The translations under genes were made by a program, and so were the position numbers. From contig JADWOT020000005.1 in the NCBI GenBank assembly GCA_036345935.2, positions 5,017,960 to 5,081,959 on the forward strand: a stretch of 64,000 bases of DNA, in the 5' to 3' direction. This stretch comes from Taenia hydatigena (Eukaryota; Platyhelminthes; Cestoda; Cyclophyllidea; Taeniidae). The notes below the pieces were generated by a model that saw nothing but the letters and a program-made list of their open reading frames with translations, was not told where the DNA came from and did not search any database. Below are positions 50,299 through 62,716 of this stretch, piece after piece; the stretch's first letter is position 1; each line of letters opens with the position of its first letter.

Positions 50299-50483
50299 AT
50301 GGTCCCCAAAGCAGTGTAAGGCAAAAGCGCGGAGTAGACGTTGAGGTTGAAAATGTCGAAGACGGAAAAAGCGAAGAAGAGGAGGAGGAAGGAGAGCTAC
50401 GTCATCTACATCTACGAGGTGTTGCGGACACGGACATCTCGTCGAAGGTGATGTCGATAATGAACTCCTTCGTGAACGACTTC
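50299..50483 (+). pseudogene. Histone H2B pseudogene, 5' half
   Basis: Core histone H2B packages DNA in nucleosomes. From ATG 50299 the frame reads MVPKAV, stop (TAA 50317), GKSAE, stop (TAG 50335), a basic tail, then KKRRRKESYVIYIYEVL, which matches the H2B N-terminal basic tail and the start of the alpha-1 helix. At 50425 about 13 nt are missing where the family has K-Q-V-H-P, shifting frame. In the new frame DTDISSKVMSIMNSFVNDF (50427-50483) matches the loop and alpha-2 helix almost residue for residue. Similarity ends after VNDF: the rest of alpha-2, alpha-3 and the alphaC helix are absent, as is any 3' histone stem-loop. Two stops, a frameshift and truncation make it non-functional. No divergent H2A is seen upstream. 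Confidence 0.88.
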
Positions 50484-53400
50484 CTTAATTTTACACCTAA
50501 ATCACTACCATAATTATTCATCGCGAAATTGCTTATGAGGATTAATTGATCCGTTCTGCACTTGGGGGCGATGAGGATGCTTCCTTATTAATACCTAGGG
50601 CAAACAAAAGACTTTCTTATCATTTTCGAAGCTGCAAAGTTGTTTAATAAAAATCGAACCAAGCTCTTGCATTTGGCGCACCTGATCAAATCTGAACTCA
50701 GATCCTTTTATACAGATAAGGACATAATACTGCTTCTCTGATAAGGAAAACACTAAAATTGATGCATTTTATTAATTCACTAACCGACTATTGCGTTCTT
50801 TCTACTGCTTCCATAAGGTCCTAATTGTACACATTTTGATTTTGACCTTCCAGGTACAAAAGTTGGATCTTTCCTCTGCATACTTATGTGGATAGGATAT
50901 ATTCCTTATAAATGAAATGCATTGTTTCGACTCATGCCATTGAGCAGAGTAAATCGCATTAAATTGTTAGAAAGCTTTCAATCAGTAATAACACGACAGC
51001 CTATTGCACCTTTCAAATGTCTCATGCCGGTTTGCCTGTATGTTGACGGCGATAATGACATTTAAACGTTAGATGAGATTTAATGCTTATAGCAGAAAAA
51101 TCACATTTATCCCTCGGTACAGCTTTGAGAGTGTAGAGAAGTAGCAATGTTGCACCATTAAATGGTCTATTCTTAAGAACTCCTGCACTTGTACGCGACA
51201 TGGTTCAGTAACTCGATGCGCAAAGATGTGTGCTTGCTTTGCTTGATTAAGCTGTTAAAAGGTAGGTTTGATAGTGATCACACCAGTGTAGCATCTCAGT
51301 TTTCCAAAACATGGAGCTTTTATGGCAAAATTAGACATTTTAAACGCTGCTAAAATGCTGTACTCCGTACACTACGAGTGAGGAGAAATACCAATAAAAT
51401 AAAGCCTACTGAGAATTTACTAAAACGGAAAAATAGTCTTATAGGATAACCATAGTCGAATTTAATTAAGGTGCCGACAAACGTTTATTCTCATTGTTAT
51501 TACCAGTTGAATTAGACGATAACATAGTCATTCTCGTGTTACAAATAACTTTGACTAAATAACTTTTTGCTTTCGACAACTTGGGTTCTTCTCTTTTCAA
51601 GACTGAAAGGCACCAAAGGCTCATTGTATTTCTACCACGGACGTATAAAATTGTTTTAAGGTGCTATAGAACCCCTGTATCTAGTGTTTTCTAGGCCGTG
51701 CCCATCAATTAAATGATGCAGCTTCATTGACTCCATGCATGCGTCGACTTTGGTCTTGCATGGTGATTGAATTTGGGCATTTGCAGCGATTTATTAAGGA
51801 AACAAGCCTCTTGGGAAAATATTGTCAAGGAGGAAACAGCTATACGCTGAGCGAACCCACAAACATGGTAGCCATTTGTAGTAAAGGCTCTTTTGATTAA
51901 TCAAAGCTCAATGAAATGAACGCAGCTGATCACCTTCCGCCTGGCCAACTGCACCAAATAATAGTTTACTTTCAGGCCTACGTACAACTTGTCAGACTTG
52001 CTGCAAATAAAAGTACTCAAAGCCACCAAAACCATTTACTTCGTTTGTCATCTGTCAGTTAATACACAACTAAAACATTTTTGCACATGCAAAATAAAAG
52101 ACATAAAAATAACGTACTACTTCACGTGCACAGCTGCCTGATGCTGAATTCTCTGTAACGGAAGTGTGCCCGTAGTTTGTCATCTTTGGGACGAATCAGA
52201 CTGATGTCTGTGGTTGACAATCAGTCCCTTTGGTCACGCATTACTACCTCTTATTAGACTCAAGTGAATTTGATTAATTTTAAACAGGATGGGTCGGATT
52301 GAGATAGTTTTAAGGTAGATGAGTCCTGCTCCAAAGATAGGTCTACTCGAATCGTCATGGACTAGCGATAGATAATGCCACCAGCTTAACTTTGATTGAA
52401 CCTTTTATTCTCATTTGGACCACTATAACTAGTATCACCGAACCTGACACAAGGTTTTGTGCCGTGCACTATATTACTCGGGATTCGATTCATTGTATTT
52501 CTCTGGAAGTGTGTTTAATCAGATGAAATGGAGCGAATCGCTCAGGATGCAAGCTGGTTAGATAAACAGAGCATTGCCTTAAGCAGTATAACACCATCAT
52601 CACTTGCGAGGGTGAGTGGTGACCATCTGCTTAAATGTATTGGGGCTTTTTTGCTCAATACTTCCAAATGAGTCTATGAATCATACTGTTTTCGTGAGTG
52701 GTGCAGTGCTTAACACTCTATGCCGTGTTAAATCTTAGTTAACTCGACTATAGGAATCCTTTTCATTTGATTTCAGGTATTTCAACGAGAACAGACAAGA
52801 CCAGATAGGACTTTACAGGAATGTTTGAAGCATGATTAGATTAGGTAAGACGGAACGAACATTAAATAGGCTGCCCTCCTCTGTTCCGTCAGAGGCCTTA
52901 ATTAGTAAATAGCATCTGTTTGATTGCACCGCATTTTCGTTGCTTCCTAATTCCAAGTTCAATGATAGTTCTCGTTGGTGTTTTAATGAGTGTGGCAGCT
53001 AGCGTGAAGTCGAATGGCACTTGTTTGTTTTCCTAGGGTTGGTTTCGCTGCAGAGGATTGGATTTAATCAAATTGATCATATTTTTAAGACTCTTGATTG
53101 AGAGCCGTTCGAGTGGATCGATTTTGAGCATGTACGAGAAAATGGCATAATATCAGCCGCATTCTCGGCATCGTTATAAGCAGGATCAAAATAAATGTCG
53201 TCAGCTTTTCTGCGTCGCAGATTGCTCACAATCTACCTCTGCATACGACATCCACTAAACTTTGCTGTCGCCTAGTGAGCAGACGACAATGGAATCATGA
53301 CCGAATCATATCCTGCCTATTAGCAATAGTTAAAATTCGCCTGTTGAATCTACTTTAGAATGATATTTGCAACTAATTTCAATCTTATTTTAAAATTTGA

Positions 53401-54001
53401 TAAGGTTTGAAATCGTAAAATAACCACCAATTTGGCCACAATAGTGTGTCGCATTGCAAAGACGACGTCCGAAGCAGTTGGGTTTAACGGTGAGGCCTAA
53501 AAGCGCTAACCATTGTCGTTTATTTACTAAAAACTGTGAATATTACTCCTTTAGAGCTTCTATTGTGGCCTTAAATTTCTGGTGCTACCAATGAATTGGC
53601 TGTGTCTATTCTCTCACGTTGAGAAAATTCCGAAGGCAAACCACTATCTGCAAGTTACTTGCTGATGTTTCAAAGCATGACAACGAAGATTAGCATATCA
53701 TTATATCAAATTATTCCAAACGAAGTAGACAGCTGACATTCTATGACTTGCATGCACACTTGGAATGAAATGAAGTTAATATCTATGGTTGTTGGGCAAC
53801 GTCTACACAGAAACCCCCTTTGTAACAAAATGCAAAGTTCAAACTACAAGCATGGCACATTTAGAGCAGCATCTTAAAAGACCAGTTTGCTTAACCCCAT
53901 GTCTTATCCCGCTTTACGTCGATGTCAAAAGCGATGAGTTTGCCTAAAATTTGCTGTCAAGGCAATCTTAGAAGTTTGCCAAATTAATAAACCAATAATA
54001 A
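50484..54001. other. No recognisable gene over 3.5 kb
   Basis: AT-rich with no supported frame of 60 codons or more. A 12-nt match to the conserved U6 snRNA core near 53687 was examined and rejected. Confidence 0.5.
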
Positions 54002-54036
54002 CCGAAATTTATGATGTATAATAAACATAAATTCGG
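54002..54036. other. Hairpin with 11-bp stem and one bulge
   Basis: CCGAAATTTATG (54002-54013) pairs with CATAAATTCGG (54026-54036) with a single bulged A and a 12-nt loop. There is no context for a function. Confidence 0.55.
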
Positions 54037-57000
54037 CAAGTGAGGTCCGCCTTCTCGAAGCACTATAATTGGAATAGCGAGCGATGCGATAAAACTAATT
54101 CGCATTAAGTCAAATCTGAAGAACGATTCGCTGTGGTGCAAAGCGTCCTATCACACTACACACCAAACACAGAGAAAGACGAGAAAAAAGCACTTTCTTT
54201 CATCACCTGCAACCTCCATATCCTTCTGAGTTTCGATGTTTCTAGTGTCAACTTTCGCCTACTCCGAAATAAGAACTTGAACATCACGTCAACGCATGAC
54301 AAACAGGTGACATGTGAAGCTAGGATTAGACGGGAAGATATTTGAAGTCTCTGTTGTCTTTGAGGGTTCCTTCCAAATATATTAGCTGTTTTTCTCAGGT
54401 TGAAGACTATGACTGGTAATGTTCCTCCCTTCTACAATCACTCCACTCAGCCTTCGCCACGCATGAAACTGATGTCTTCTGCGTGACAGAAAAGCAGTAT
54501 CTTAGGTCCCATCGCCCTCGTCCTGGCAGAAGCTCACACTCTTACCTTTCCTTAAAAATAAATCTTAGTTTTCATGCGTTGATTTCTCGTATAATGAAGG
54601 AAAGAAACTTTGAACTATTACTCCGGCGTTCTTGGAACGAATCGCCGCGATCTACGCCTCACGGCGCTGGTTTTTACCCCAAGTACCGACAGGGTGTGTT
54701 CTAGCTCACATACTTAACTCATTGCATCATAAAATGCAGGCGTAATGCTTTTAATATATTTCGCAAACTAGGTTATGTGTTGTTTGAAGTTGATTAAAGA
54801 AACAGAGCACTTCTTAACCTTGCGTCCTTTCACGTCACTCCCCACTGTCTTCATGCCTTGATGCGATAAACCGAAAATAACTCACAGCAGGCCGAGATTT
54901 AAACAGCTTAGTCATTTCCATAAGTGCTAATCAATCGCGACTCAAGAAGGGGATCAAAGACTGAAATCGCACTGCACCATATCAGGATAAGTGAAAGAAC
55001 TAACTAACCTTTTGTGATCACCGCACGATAATAACTTTACAGCTTAGTTTATTCGGTACTGAAAGAGAATAAAAACACGTAATTAGCTTTACAAGGAAAA
55101 CTGACACTTTTCTCAAAAGAAATGAGTGCGGAGTTTGCGCGCCAAATTTCAAGACTCCTGAGGCAGGAGAGAATCTGAGTACATAGAAGGCAAGACGAAA
55201 TCCTGTTAAGAAAAATGTGAATTCATACCTGTTTTGATGCGATTTTCGTCGCAAGGCCAGATCAACTTACCCAGTTACTATGACTCTACAAGCAGACTGA
55301 AGAAATAGTCCATCAGTGTGGATTTTTTTAATCAGGGCAGTGGACAGCCCTGAAAGGAAGCAAACATCTCTCCACATGGACTTGATCACACGCATTTCCA
55401 ATTCATTGGGTAATCATCCCAACGAAATAGGGTTTTGTGCAGCTTTTTAGAACTTAGCAGCCTTTAGCCATCAATAAATGCAGGAGTTAACTTTCCATTG
55501 TGCCGTTTAATCCTGTAGACCTGGCGGCCAAAGAAGAGCCGGAAGCAAACCGTACAAATCACCACCATATAAAGCTGCGACGAAGTGGAGCAGAAATGAT
55601 GCCATGATTTCCTCTTCGCATCGTAGAGTTTTTGTTCCTGACCGGTCTTCAAACTGTAGGTAAAAAGCACTAAAAATGGCGGGTTTAGCTTTTAAACCAA
55701 CACAGTGAGAGGAGGTGGGAAAAGCCTTCATCCTCTTACATATGTGTTTTGCTAATTTTGCTATGCAGCTCTTGCACGCGACGAAAGAAAGTACCGCACG
55801 CTAATTGGTTTGCCTCCCCAAGTCTGCAGAATTACGTGCCACTCACGAAATCACTCTGTTTGTTAGACGGAGCTCATGCCCTTGTGTTGAAGATAAGTGC
55901 AGAACTTGTCACGTTGGTGATAGAACTGGCGGAACTACTCCTCCGAAGAACAACACCGATTTGACGTATTTGGAAAAGACTTAGGCTATGCTGTTTGCAG
56001 GTGATTGCCATTGTGATTGCAGGCAATAATCTGTCGTTCGACGTTGCTGATGGATCTGTGCGTGCCAATATGCAATTTGTAGTTGGCTAAATTAGGCAGA
56101 AATTTAATAGATCGTTGCAAAGCACTCACCTACTTCAAGGAACGCCGTTTTACTTTTAAAATGAAGGATAATATTAATCGGTTTGTGTTTCGTGCCACCA
56201 TTGAATGCATAATGCTGTCACGCTTCCCATGTTTGTATTGTATGCAGAGACCTTGTTATAACAAATCAATGGAAATGTTGCAAATTCGAAGCCACTGCAG
56301 CAAAACAGCATTGCGTCCATTCCTCTTTGGTTAATCCATCTTCGGAGCCTTGTAGCTTAAACGAGTGTCAGCTCTCCCCCATCTATTACTGTGCTGTCCA
56401 CGATGAAGCAAGCATCCACTTTTACCATGCTCTTACGGTGCCATAAGGTTTATAGGTAGCAGAAAGTTGATAAGTGTTTGTTGTGGCCAGCATTTTTTGA
56501 CGTGGGGGTTTGTGCTACTTGAGTGGGGAAATTAGAAGCTGATTTTTGAGTAGAGTTGGGGCAGAGGATGCAGAGACGCCGAAAAGGTGGTCAATGGTGC
56601 TACTAGAGCAAAAGGCCGGTGGTATAGCTGTTTTGATTCAGCAGCAGGGTACCATCCACTGCCTTTGCTGCATTGCACTCCCAGTTTGTACAAAAATTAG
56701 GACTCGAAGTGAAATTGATATGATTGGCTAATGGAATATAGTTACGATAAATGAAAAAAGCATTTAGTAGAAAAGAAAATTTATTAATGGGGTACTAAAG
56801 AATTCTGGATTTTAAAATGGTTTCAATGAGTGGCAGTTGTTTCCACTCTCATTCTTTATCAACTAAAAGCCAACTGGTATAAGTGCACGATCAAATGAGG
56901 CAAAAATTTTATTCACTTTGTTTCGTTAGATTGGCCTTGAGCATATATTTTTTGCATATTTCCAAAATAAGTAGGTGGAATGGTCTTCAACGCTTGACTC

Positions 57001-57185
57001 AAAAGTGTTTAATCAATTGTAACCTTATAGCAACAAACGTCTTTGAATTCACAGAAGCAAAGTGCTAGAATGGCGCCCGAGAGTAAGCAGTACCATTGAT
57101 ACTTGTTATATATTTTTAATCAAAGCACTTACCTGAACAGCTCGCAACGTAGTTTGATGCTTTATTGGTCTTCTTCTTCAATCGG
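54037..57185. other. No recognisable gene
   Basis: Several 60-80 codon frames on both strands. The one at 54133-54345 runs into a donor-like CAG/GTGACA near 54306. None is recognisable. Confidence 0.42.
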
Positions 57186-57329
57186 TCAGACAAATTTTGT
57201 TAACCGCCCTTTTGTACTATCACATGCTTGTTGAATGACCTGCCCCTCTAGGTACTTTAATTCTCGTGCATATTCTACCGCTGCCTCACATGTTTTACGA
57301 TTCGTAGCATTAAAGCAACTTAAAAGCAT
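57186..57329 (-). CDS. Candidate terminal exon or small coding frame
   Basis: 47 codons from ATG (57329-57327) to TGA (57188-57186) on the minus strand, with an upstream in-frame TGA. After a short hydrophobic start it reads TCEAAVEYARELKYLEGQVI followed by QQACDSTKGRLTKFV. This has the heptad-like charge and leucine spacing of a real helical protein and no low-complexity runs. A CAG immediately before ATCATG could be a splice acceptor, making it the last exon of a gene. No family is recognised. It is one of the more convincing short frames in the window. Confidence 0.3.
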   Translation of the reverse strand: MLLSCFNATNRKTCEAAVEYARELKYLEGQVIQQACDSTKGRLTKFV

Positions 57330-60011
57330 GATCTGCACGTGGCATCACTCCAATAATTAGATAGCTGGAAATGTAACTTTCTTGAATTACATAGCCAAAA
57401 CTATTGCCCTTATAAGCTGCATCACTAGGTCAAGCAGATTTTTCTGCACAGAACTAAAGCCATACGAATACGAATATTTCCATGCTTAAAATCCCTATGC
57501 TTTGCCTTTGAGCAAAAAAGTTCGTCAAAACCGTAGAGAATAGGCCTAGAAGTAATGCGGTTCGTTACTTTATATTGGGTTAAGTTGGACATTAATCTCG
57601 ATCCATAAAAGCTGTGGCAAAATAAAGCAAAGACAAAATCTATGAGCCGGCGTGACCATTAATAAAACGCATTGACGTAACAAAAAAGAAAAGCATCTAC
57701 AGCAACAGTAGAATCGACTGTTACATGCTGTTATGTGTCTTTCCCTGAGTAGATTGTAAAGCTAGGTTCGATCATTGTTTACTTTCGGCGTCTTCATATG
57801 TGCATAAAGGCAAATGTTTCCTATTACACTGAAACACTTTAGCCATTTCACTACCATCCTTGTCACGTAAGAGAGACGTTAAAGGCGTTTTCCAAGTGCT
57901 TACATTACGATACGCCAAAAATGCGGACATTTGACCATCCCATGTAACTAACCAGGGGAATGGGCTATTAATTTTTGAAAAGGCAGTTGCAACTTTACCG
58001 TATAACTGTGAAGACTTAATTTTTTAACGGAAGGAACATTTCGCGGCTGTGAGTCTTCACAAAGCTAGTTTGGACTTCGTGGATAGTTACTGCTACATTG
58101 TCAAGACTAAAGATGAAAGCAACATGCTGCAGGGGAATGAAAACCACGAGCAATTGAGCAATTCGTGTGCTTCTTTATCACGAGTTATAAATGTCAGAAG
58201 GTGCAGCTGAATTTTACTCAGAACCTTAGTTATTATGCGTACTTAACAGATTTTCATTACAAACCATTTTATTATTATGGGCCGATCTTTGACAAGAGGC
58301 ACTTACGTTTTGTGTCACCGAAAATCAAACTACTCTAAGGCCTTTCGAAATTCATACGAAATCACGGTAACAAGGCGGATGAAGGATTGGTGCACAGAAG
58401 CGCGGAGACTATGCCACTAATCAAAAACATTGTCTGCGGAAAATTGTTGAAATGTTAGCAAATTTACGGTCAAACTTCTGTCCCTTAAGTGCGGTGGCGT
58501 CTACTTCATTATGTATAGCTGTGGATTCCAATATGGTCACTGCCTTTTTATAATCTATCTAGGTCGTGGTAGCGGCACAATCCAACTCACTTTACTGCGA
58601 AAATGCAAAATACAAATGTAGTAAGCGTTAAAAAGAGTAATAACGATTGTTTGTTAAAGATGCACTTTAAAAACAGTTTGCTGAAGACTTGACTTGTCAG
58701 ATCTTACCTAAACTGCCACCTCATTAAGAATGTTTTAAAAAGGTAAGCAGCTTTTATTGCAATTCTAGCGCCACAATCCAAACAGGGAAATGCTCTGCTA
58801 TTCACTTTTGATGATAGAGCATTCGTTGTGGTTTTGCTAATTCACTGTGCTAAATATGCCAATGTCAGATACGAAGTCATCAAACCAAAACCAATTAATA
58901 CAATCAGTTTTTACAAAAGGTATCTTGTTAAAACATTTTTGGTTCTTTTGCATGCATCATTATCAGCAGTGTCTTCAAAGTTCCATTATTAATGTGTAGC
59001 GGTTTCCGCATGAACGGTGATTTAATGCTAGCTATAGTAATTGACCTTTTGTCAACCAAATCACTTAAAGGATTTACATTTTTGGTAAATGGCCAGGGTT
59101 TGCTCTTTATAAGTGGTTACATTGCTTGCTAAGGAGTTGTGTCGGCATTAACGCTGGGTGTAAGCGCTTCAAACCGTGTTTCTTTAACATAACAGATTTT
59201 AGAGTGATACAAAGCATACAGTCACATGAAGAGAAAAGAAACAGAGGAAAATGTAGAACATGTAATAATTGATTGGATGCTGTTGTATGCCATTTGAACA
59301 AGGCTTATTTTCCTGACAGTCTAAACCTGTAGCAAACATAATAAGGATAGTGCTTTAAGTAGGACTGCGATAGAAAGATAAAAACCTTTGCGCTTGCCAT
59401 TGCCAATTTAGTAGGTAGCATAAGTAGAATTGAATATTTGAACAACGAGAAGCGGATTGCTTAATGGAGCTCAATTTCTTTGGCAACCTTGCTATAAGGA
59501 CATGCAACTTTGAACGGTTAAGAAATGAACAACAGCAAAAGTTTGAATGACCTTAAGGACCACAGACGTAGTTATAATAGTCGTCACAGCATTTTAAGCT
59601 TTATTGATGAAATAAATGAGGGAGAGTCATTGTGAAACAAAAATAAAACAAGTGGAATCAAACTCTTTAGTTAAAAGATACCCGATGGATGAAGCCATAT
59701 CTGCAAAAATGTTATAAATGCATGCGATCTTGCAATGTCTCTAGTGTTACACATTCTGCATAGCATTCTGGGCAGTGAAGGCGTATTTCTGAATTCTCTA
59801 TTCCCACTACTGCAGCGCGATACAACCAAGCACAAATTTAGGACATTAAGCAGGTCTCTGAGGCAGCAGCTAAGAAGCGGAGCACGCACTAAATCAGGCT
59901 GAAGAGAAATGGGGCCAAACTCACAAATATGCGTTCCAATGAAATTACTGGGAAGTAACTCAAGGATTGTAAACAGACCGAGACACATACGGCACACATT
60001 GTGATTCCAGT
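57330..60011. other. No recognisable gene
   Basis: Short frames only. A 108-codon minus-strand frame at 59671-59997 is cysteine- and leucine-rich but unrecognised. Confidence 0.45.
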
Positions 60012-60258
60012 CTATCTTTGAGGTTTAAAAGAAAATACTTGTGTTAAATTTGACATATGTAAGAATGTAAAGTAAGAATGCTGGAGAAGCTCTGTGACTC
60101 TCCTTACCCCTTTGATGCCATAGCACAAACCCCAATGTTCTGTAGGTTCTCGAGCAAATCGGATATGGGCCAACAAATTCCACTGAAACGCATGAAACAT
60201 GCGTGAAAGAAGGTGCCGAATCGTACCCCGACTCCTCTGACTTGACCACTTGGTACAT
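60012..60258 (-). other. Segment open in all three minus-strand frames
   Basis: Minus-strand frames starting near 60258, 60257 and 60200 are all open for 50-77 codons across 60100-60258. One reads LLENLQNIGVCAMASKG and reaches TAA with a GTAAGG donor-like site at the same point. The segment also holds a 7-bp perfect hairpin with AAA loop (60188-60204). Its character differs from the flanking AT-rich DNA, so it may be an exon or part of a dispersed repeat. Confidence 0.22.
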
Positions 60259-61833
60259 GGATTATCTTTATTTTGGATTAAAAAGGAGTTGTTTCACTCA
60301 GAGCATTTCATTAATTAATACCCAGACGTAAGGTCCTCATTCACAAACCCACGCATCTACACACATGCATGTATTCCTATGCACAGAAATATATTTGCAT
60401 TGAAAGATTAAAATTCACCTACTATAATGCTCGCGAACAGGTATGCAAAGCCTAAAACGATATCTCTCGTTGACACAGAGCATAGGCTGCAATAGTAAAC
60501 ATCGATTTTGTAAAGATAAAGGTGAGTTGCGTAAGACACTGGAACAGAATCTACTGTGAATTCAGAAGGCAAGCATGCTCACCTCCTTGACCTGTCTCCA
60601 ATTTTATATGGGCTCGAAACGCAAGACAGCAGTGTTCGTGTGTTTGACCAACACTTTGAGCAAGGTAGGCATGCAGTTAAAGTTCACCACATTTGAATTG
60701 CTTGCCTCTTCGTTATGTACTCCAGGCAGTAAGCTATCCTGGGATTAGTTTTCCCTGTAAAGGATTAAATATTGGGTATCAAGAAATAAGTTTTATTATC
60801 CAAGATGTTTCGCAACCAATTTTTGTCATTCTTGACATCAAAGAAAAAAATGACGTTTCCCAATATACGAGGCATAAGCATGGAACAAAGATTAGACCCA
60901 AAATTTATATGCATTAGAGGTGTGTCTTCCTATTTCTGTTTCCCCTTTACTTGTTATTTCTGCCCGACACTATGTTGCGTTAAGAAGGGATGCAACCTGC
61001 TGCACGCAGATTTTGGGCACTCGACCGACTATGACCACCCATTTATGGGCTTCCACCTACCTGACAAGTCCTGCTCCCCGGTAGCTTAATCTTGCGAAGG
61101 TCGAGCCTGTTCTAAGACGTTAGAAAGGGTACATTTCCGCTAATTTACCGGCAAAACGCTTAAAACGTAAAGCATAAAAGTCTCGACTTACACCATGATG
61201 CATTAAAGCAACATTTGGATAAGTGATCTTTCCGGCCGCAACCGCAACGAATATGTATCTATAAGACTATCGCCTAGTAGAGTGCCATTAGATCCACTTT
61301 TGTCCCCTTTTTTCTATTACAGCCAAATACTCAGCCTCTTTCAGAATTTCTAAAAAAGAGCGAGACTCCTATGATTTGCGCACAAGTCATCAGACTTTTA
61401 CTGTTCCGCAGTAGCACAGTCACTGGCGATGGTAAATTTTGGTCCGAATGCGAAAATTAAAGGCCAAGAATACGAATCACTTTACCTAAGGGAGTAATTT
61501 TAACATCTAAACAAGCGCGTTATGTTGCACTGTCTTCATCTGCAGCCCTCATATATGCTTGTGATGGATTTGCATTGTAGCCACAGGGCTTTTAGTTCAT
61601 TGGATGCATAACTGTGTGCCACATCTTAGGCCAGGATGTTAGGAAGTATCAGCTTCATAGCTATATCGCCAAACTGTTGCTGAACACGGGACTCTTAATT
61701 CGCGTCCTTGTCTCCTTTTGTGTTAAGGTTGTCATTATCGGTCGTGTTCGTCATTAAAATAAATTGTGGCTTTTGCTTGTCATTATTCTATGGCACCTAC
61801 CTCATCGATCCTTTTAATGGGACAATGCACTGA
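60259..61833. other. No recognisable gene
   Basis: A 94-codon ATG frame at 60805-61089 with several cysteines overlaps another open plus frame (60693-60917). Neither is recognised. Confidence 0.4.
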
Positions 61834-62040
61834 CTGATTCCTAAAAATGCTGGCGTTCTGCTAATTAAATACCTGCTAATTGTTGTGGTTGCCTTAACCA
61901 AAGCCAAATATTTTATCAAACCTCTATATTATTTTGGTTCCAAAATATCTGTTGTGATAGTGCTAATAAATGCGAGAAAATGTGAGGAGGCCACCTCGGC
62001 CTTGCAGAAGTATGAGGTGGCTTTGGCAACAGAAAAGTGG
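61834..62040 (+). CDS. Candidate exon, unknown product
   Basis: 69 sense codons between a TGA at 61831 and a TAG at 62041, without an early ATG. The first part is hydrophobic (LLIKYLLIVVVAL). The end, ARKCEEATSALQKYEVALAT, is helical and protein-like. A possible donor GTG/GTAGGT lies right at the end of the frame. It may be that only the last third is exonic. It is followed on the same strand by two further exon-like frames (62224-62343 and 62582-62677). Confidence 0.25.
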
Positions 62041-62223
62041 TAGGTGATCACTGTTACTTTGCATACGCGGTGAAGTGAATTCTCATAAATGTGCATCTCA
62101 TCAAACGGAATTCTCGACCAAAATTTTGCAAATCAAGTGGCAAGGTAATCAGCTATGTTATTACTACATTTCCGGTGCATAGAAAAGGTGATTGATCGCA
62201 ATTGCCTCCCTGATTTCATTTAA

Positions 62224-62343
62224 CTAGTCTTGGCACTTGACAATCTCAGAGCGATGGCAATGGAAGATGACTTCGCTTACTGCACTCTCATTAACGGATG
62301 TGCAGCCATGTGCTCGAATGGCAAGGCCACTTATCTGAAACGC
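62224..62343 (+). CDS. Candidate exon, possibly PPR-like helix pair
   Basis: Forty codons in frame following TAA 62221, ending at TGA 62344. A pyrimidine-rich tract ending in TTTAACTAG (62227) is a plausible acceptor, after which the frame runs in phase. The residues MAMEDDFAYCTLINGCAAMC resemble the loop and first helix of a pentatricopeptide repeat (known pattern: D-x-x-T-Y-x-T-L-I-N-G-C). PPR proteins bind organelle RNA. One partial repeat is weak evidence, and no adjacent repeat is seen in frame. Confidence 0.27.
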
Positions 62344-62581
62344 TGACATTAATCATGGCGCAGGCTGTCTATATGTGGTAAGGAGAGAGACCAGGTTTGC
62401 TTTAGAAGTGATAGCACGTGTCGAGTAGCAATTGGCTTCACCTCTTAAGACCACGCTTTCCCGGACTATGCTGTAAATAATTAGTGCTGACTCGCTAATT
62501 CATGCGCTACTATGGAATGTCATAAGGGAGAGGTAGAGAATCTGATGTTGTTACCACTGGTTTTATATAAGACGCAACAGC

Positions 62582-62716
62582 ATGCCAGTGAAGTGTGCGG
62601 CCGTTGGCCCTAATGGTCAGCTGCGCTGCAATATTGGAGAGATGCCTATCGAAGTGGCGCTGCGATGGCATGCGATTTGAAGACGAACGGATGGTTGGTC
62701 TTATCGAAGTAGTGAG
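62582..62716 (+). other. Candidate exon ending at a strong donor
   Basis: GC-richer than its surroundings. A 32-codon frame from ATG 62582 (MPVKCAAVGPNGQLRCNIGE...) stops at TGA 62678. A consensus donor AG/GTGAGT follows at 62716/62717. TTTATATAAG lies about 20 bp upstream of the ATG and looks like a TATA box. The stop before the donor means the frame and splice site do not fit one coding exon, unless it is 5' untranslated sequence. Confidence 0.18.

Noticed and set aside
50049..50324. Divergent H2A gene opposite the H2B copy
   Set aside because: The 91-codon minus-strand frame shows none of the conserved H2A histone-fold motifs.
53680..53710. U6 snRNA-like GAAGATTAGCAT
   Set aside because: Only about 12 nt match the conserved core. 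The flanks, including the ACAGAG box and the following GC-rich part, do not.
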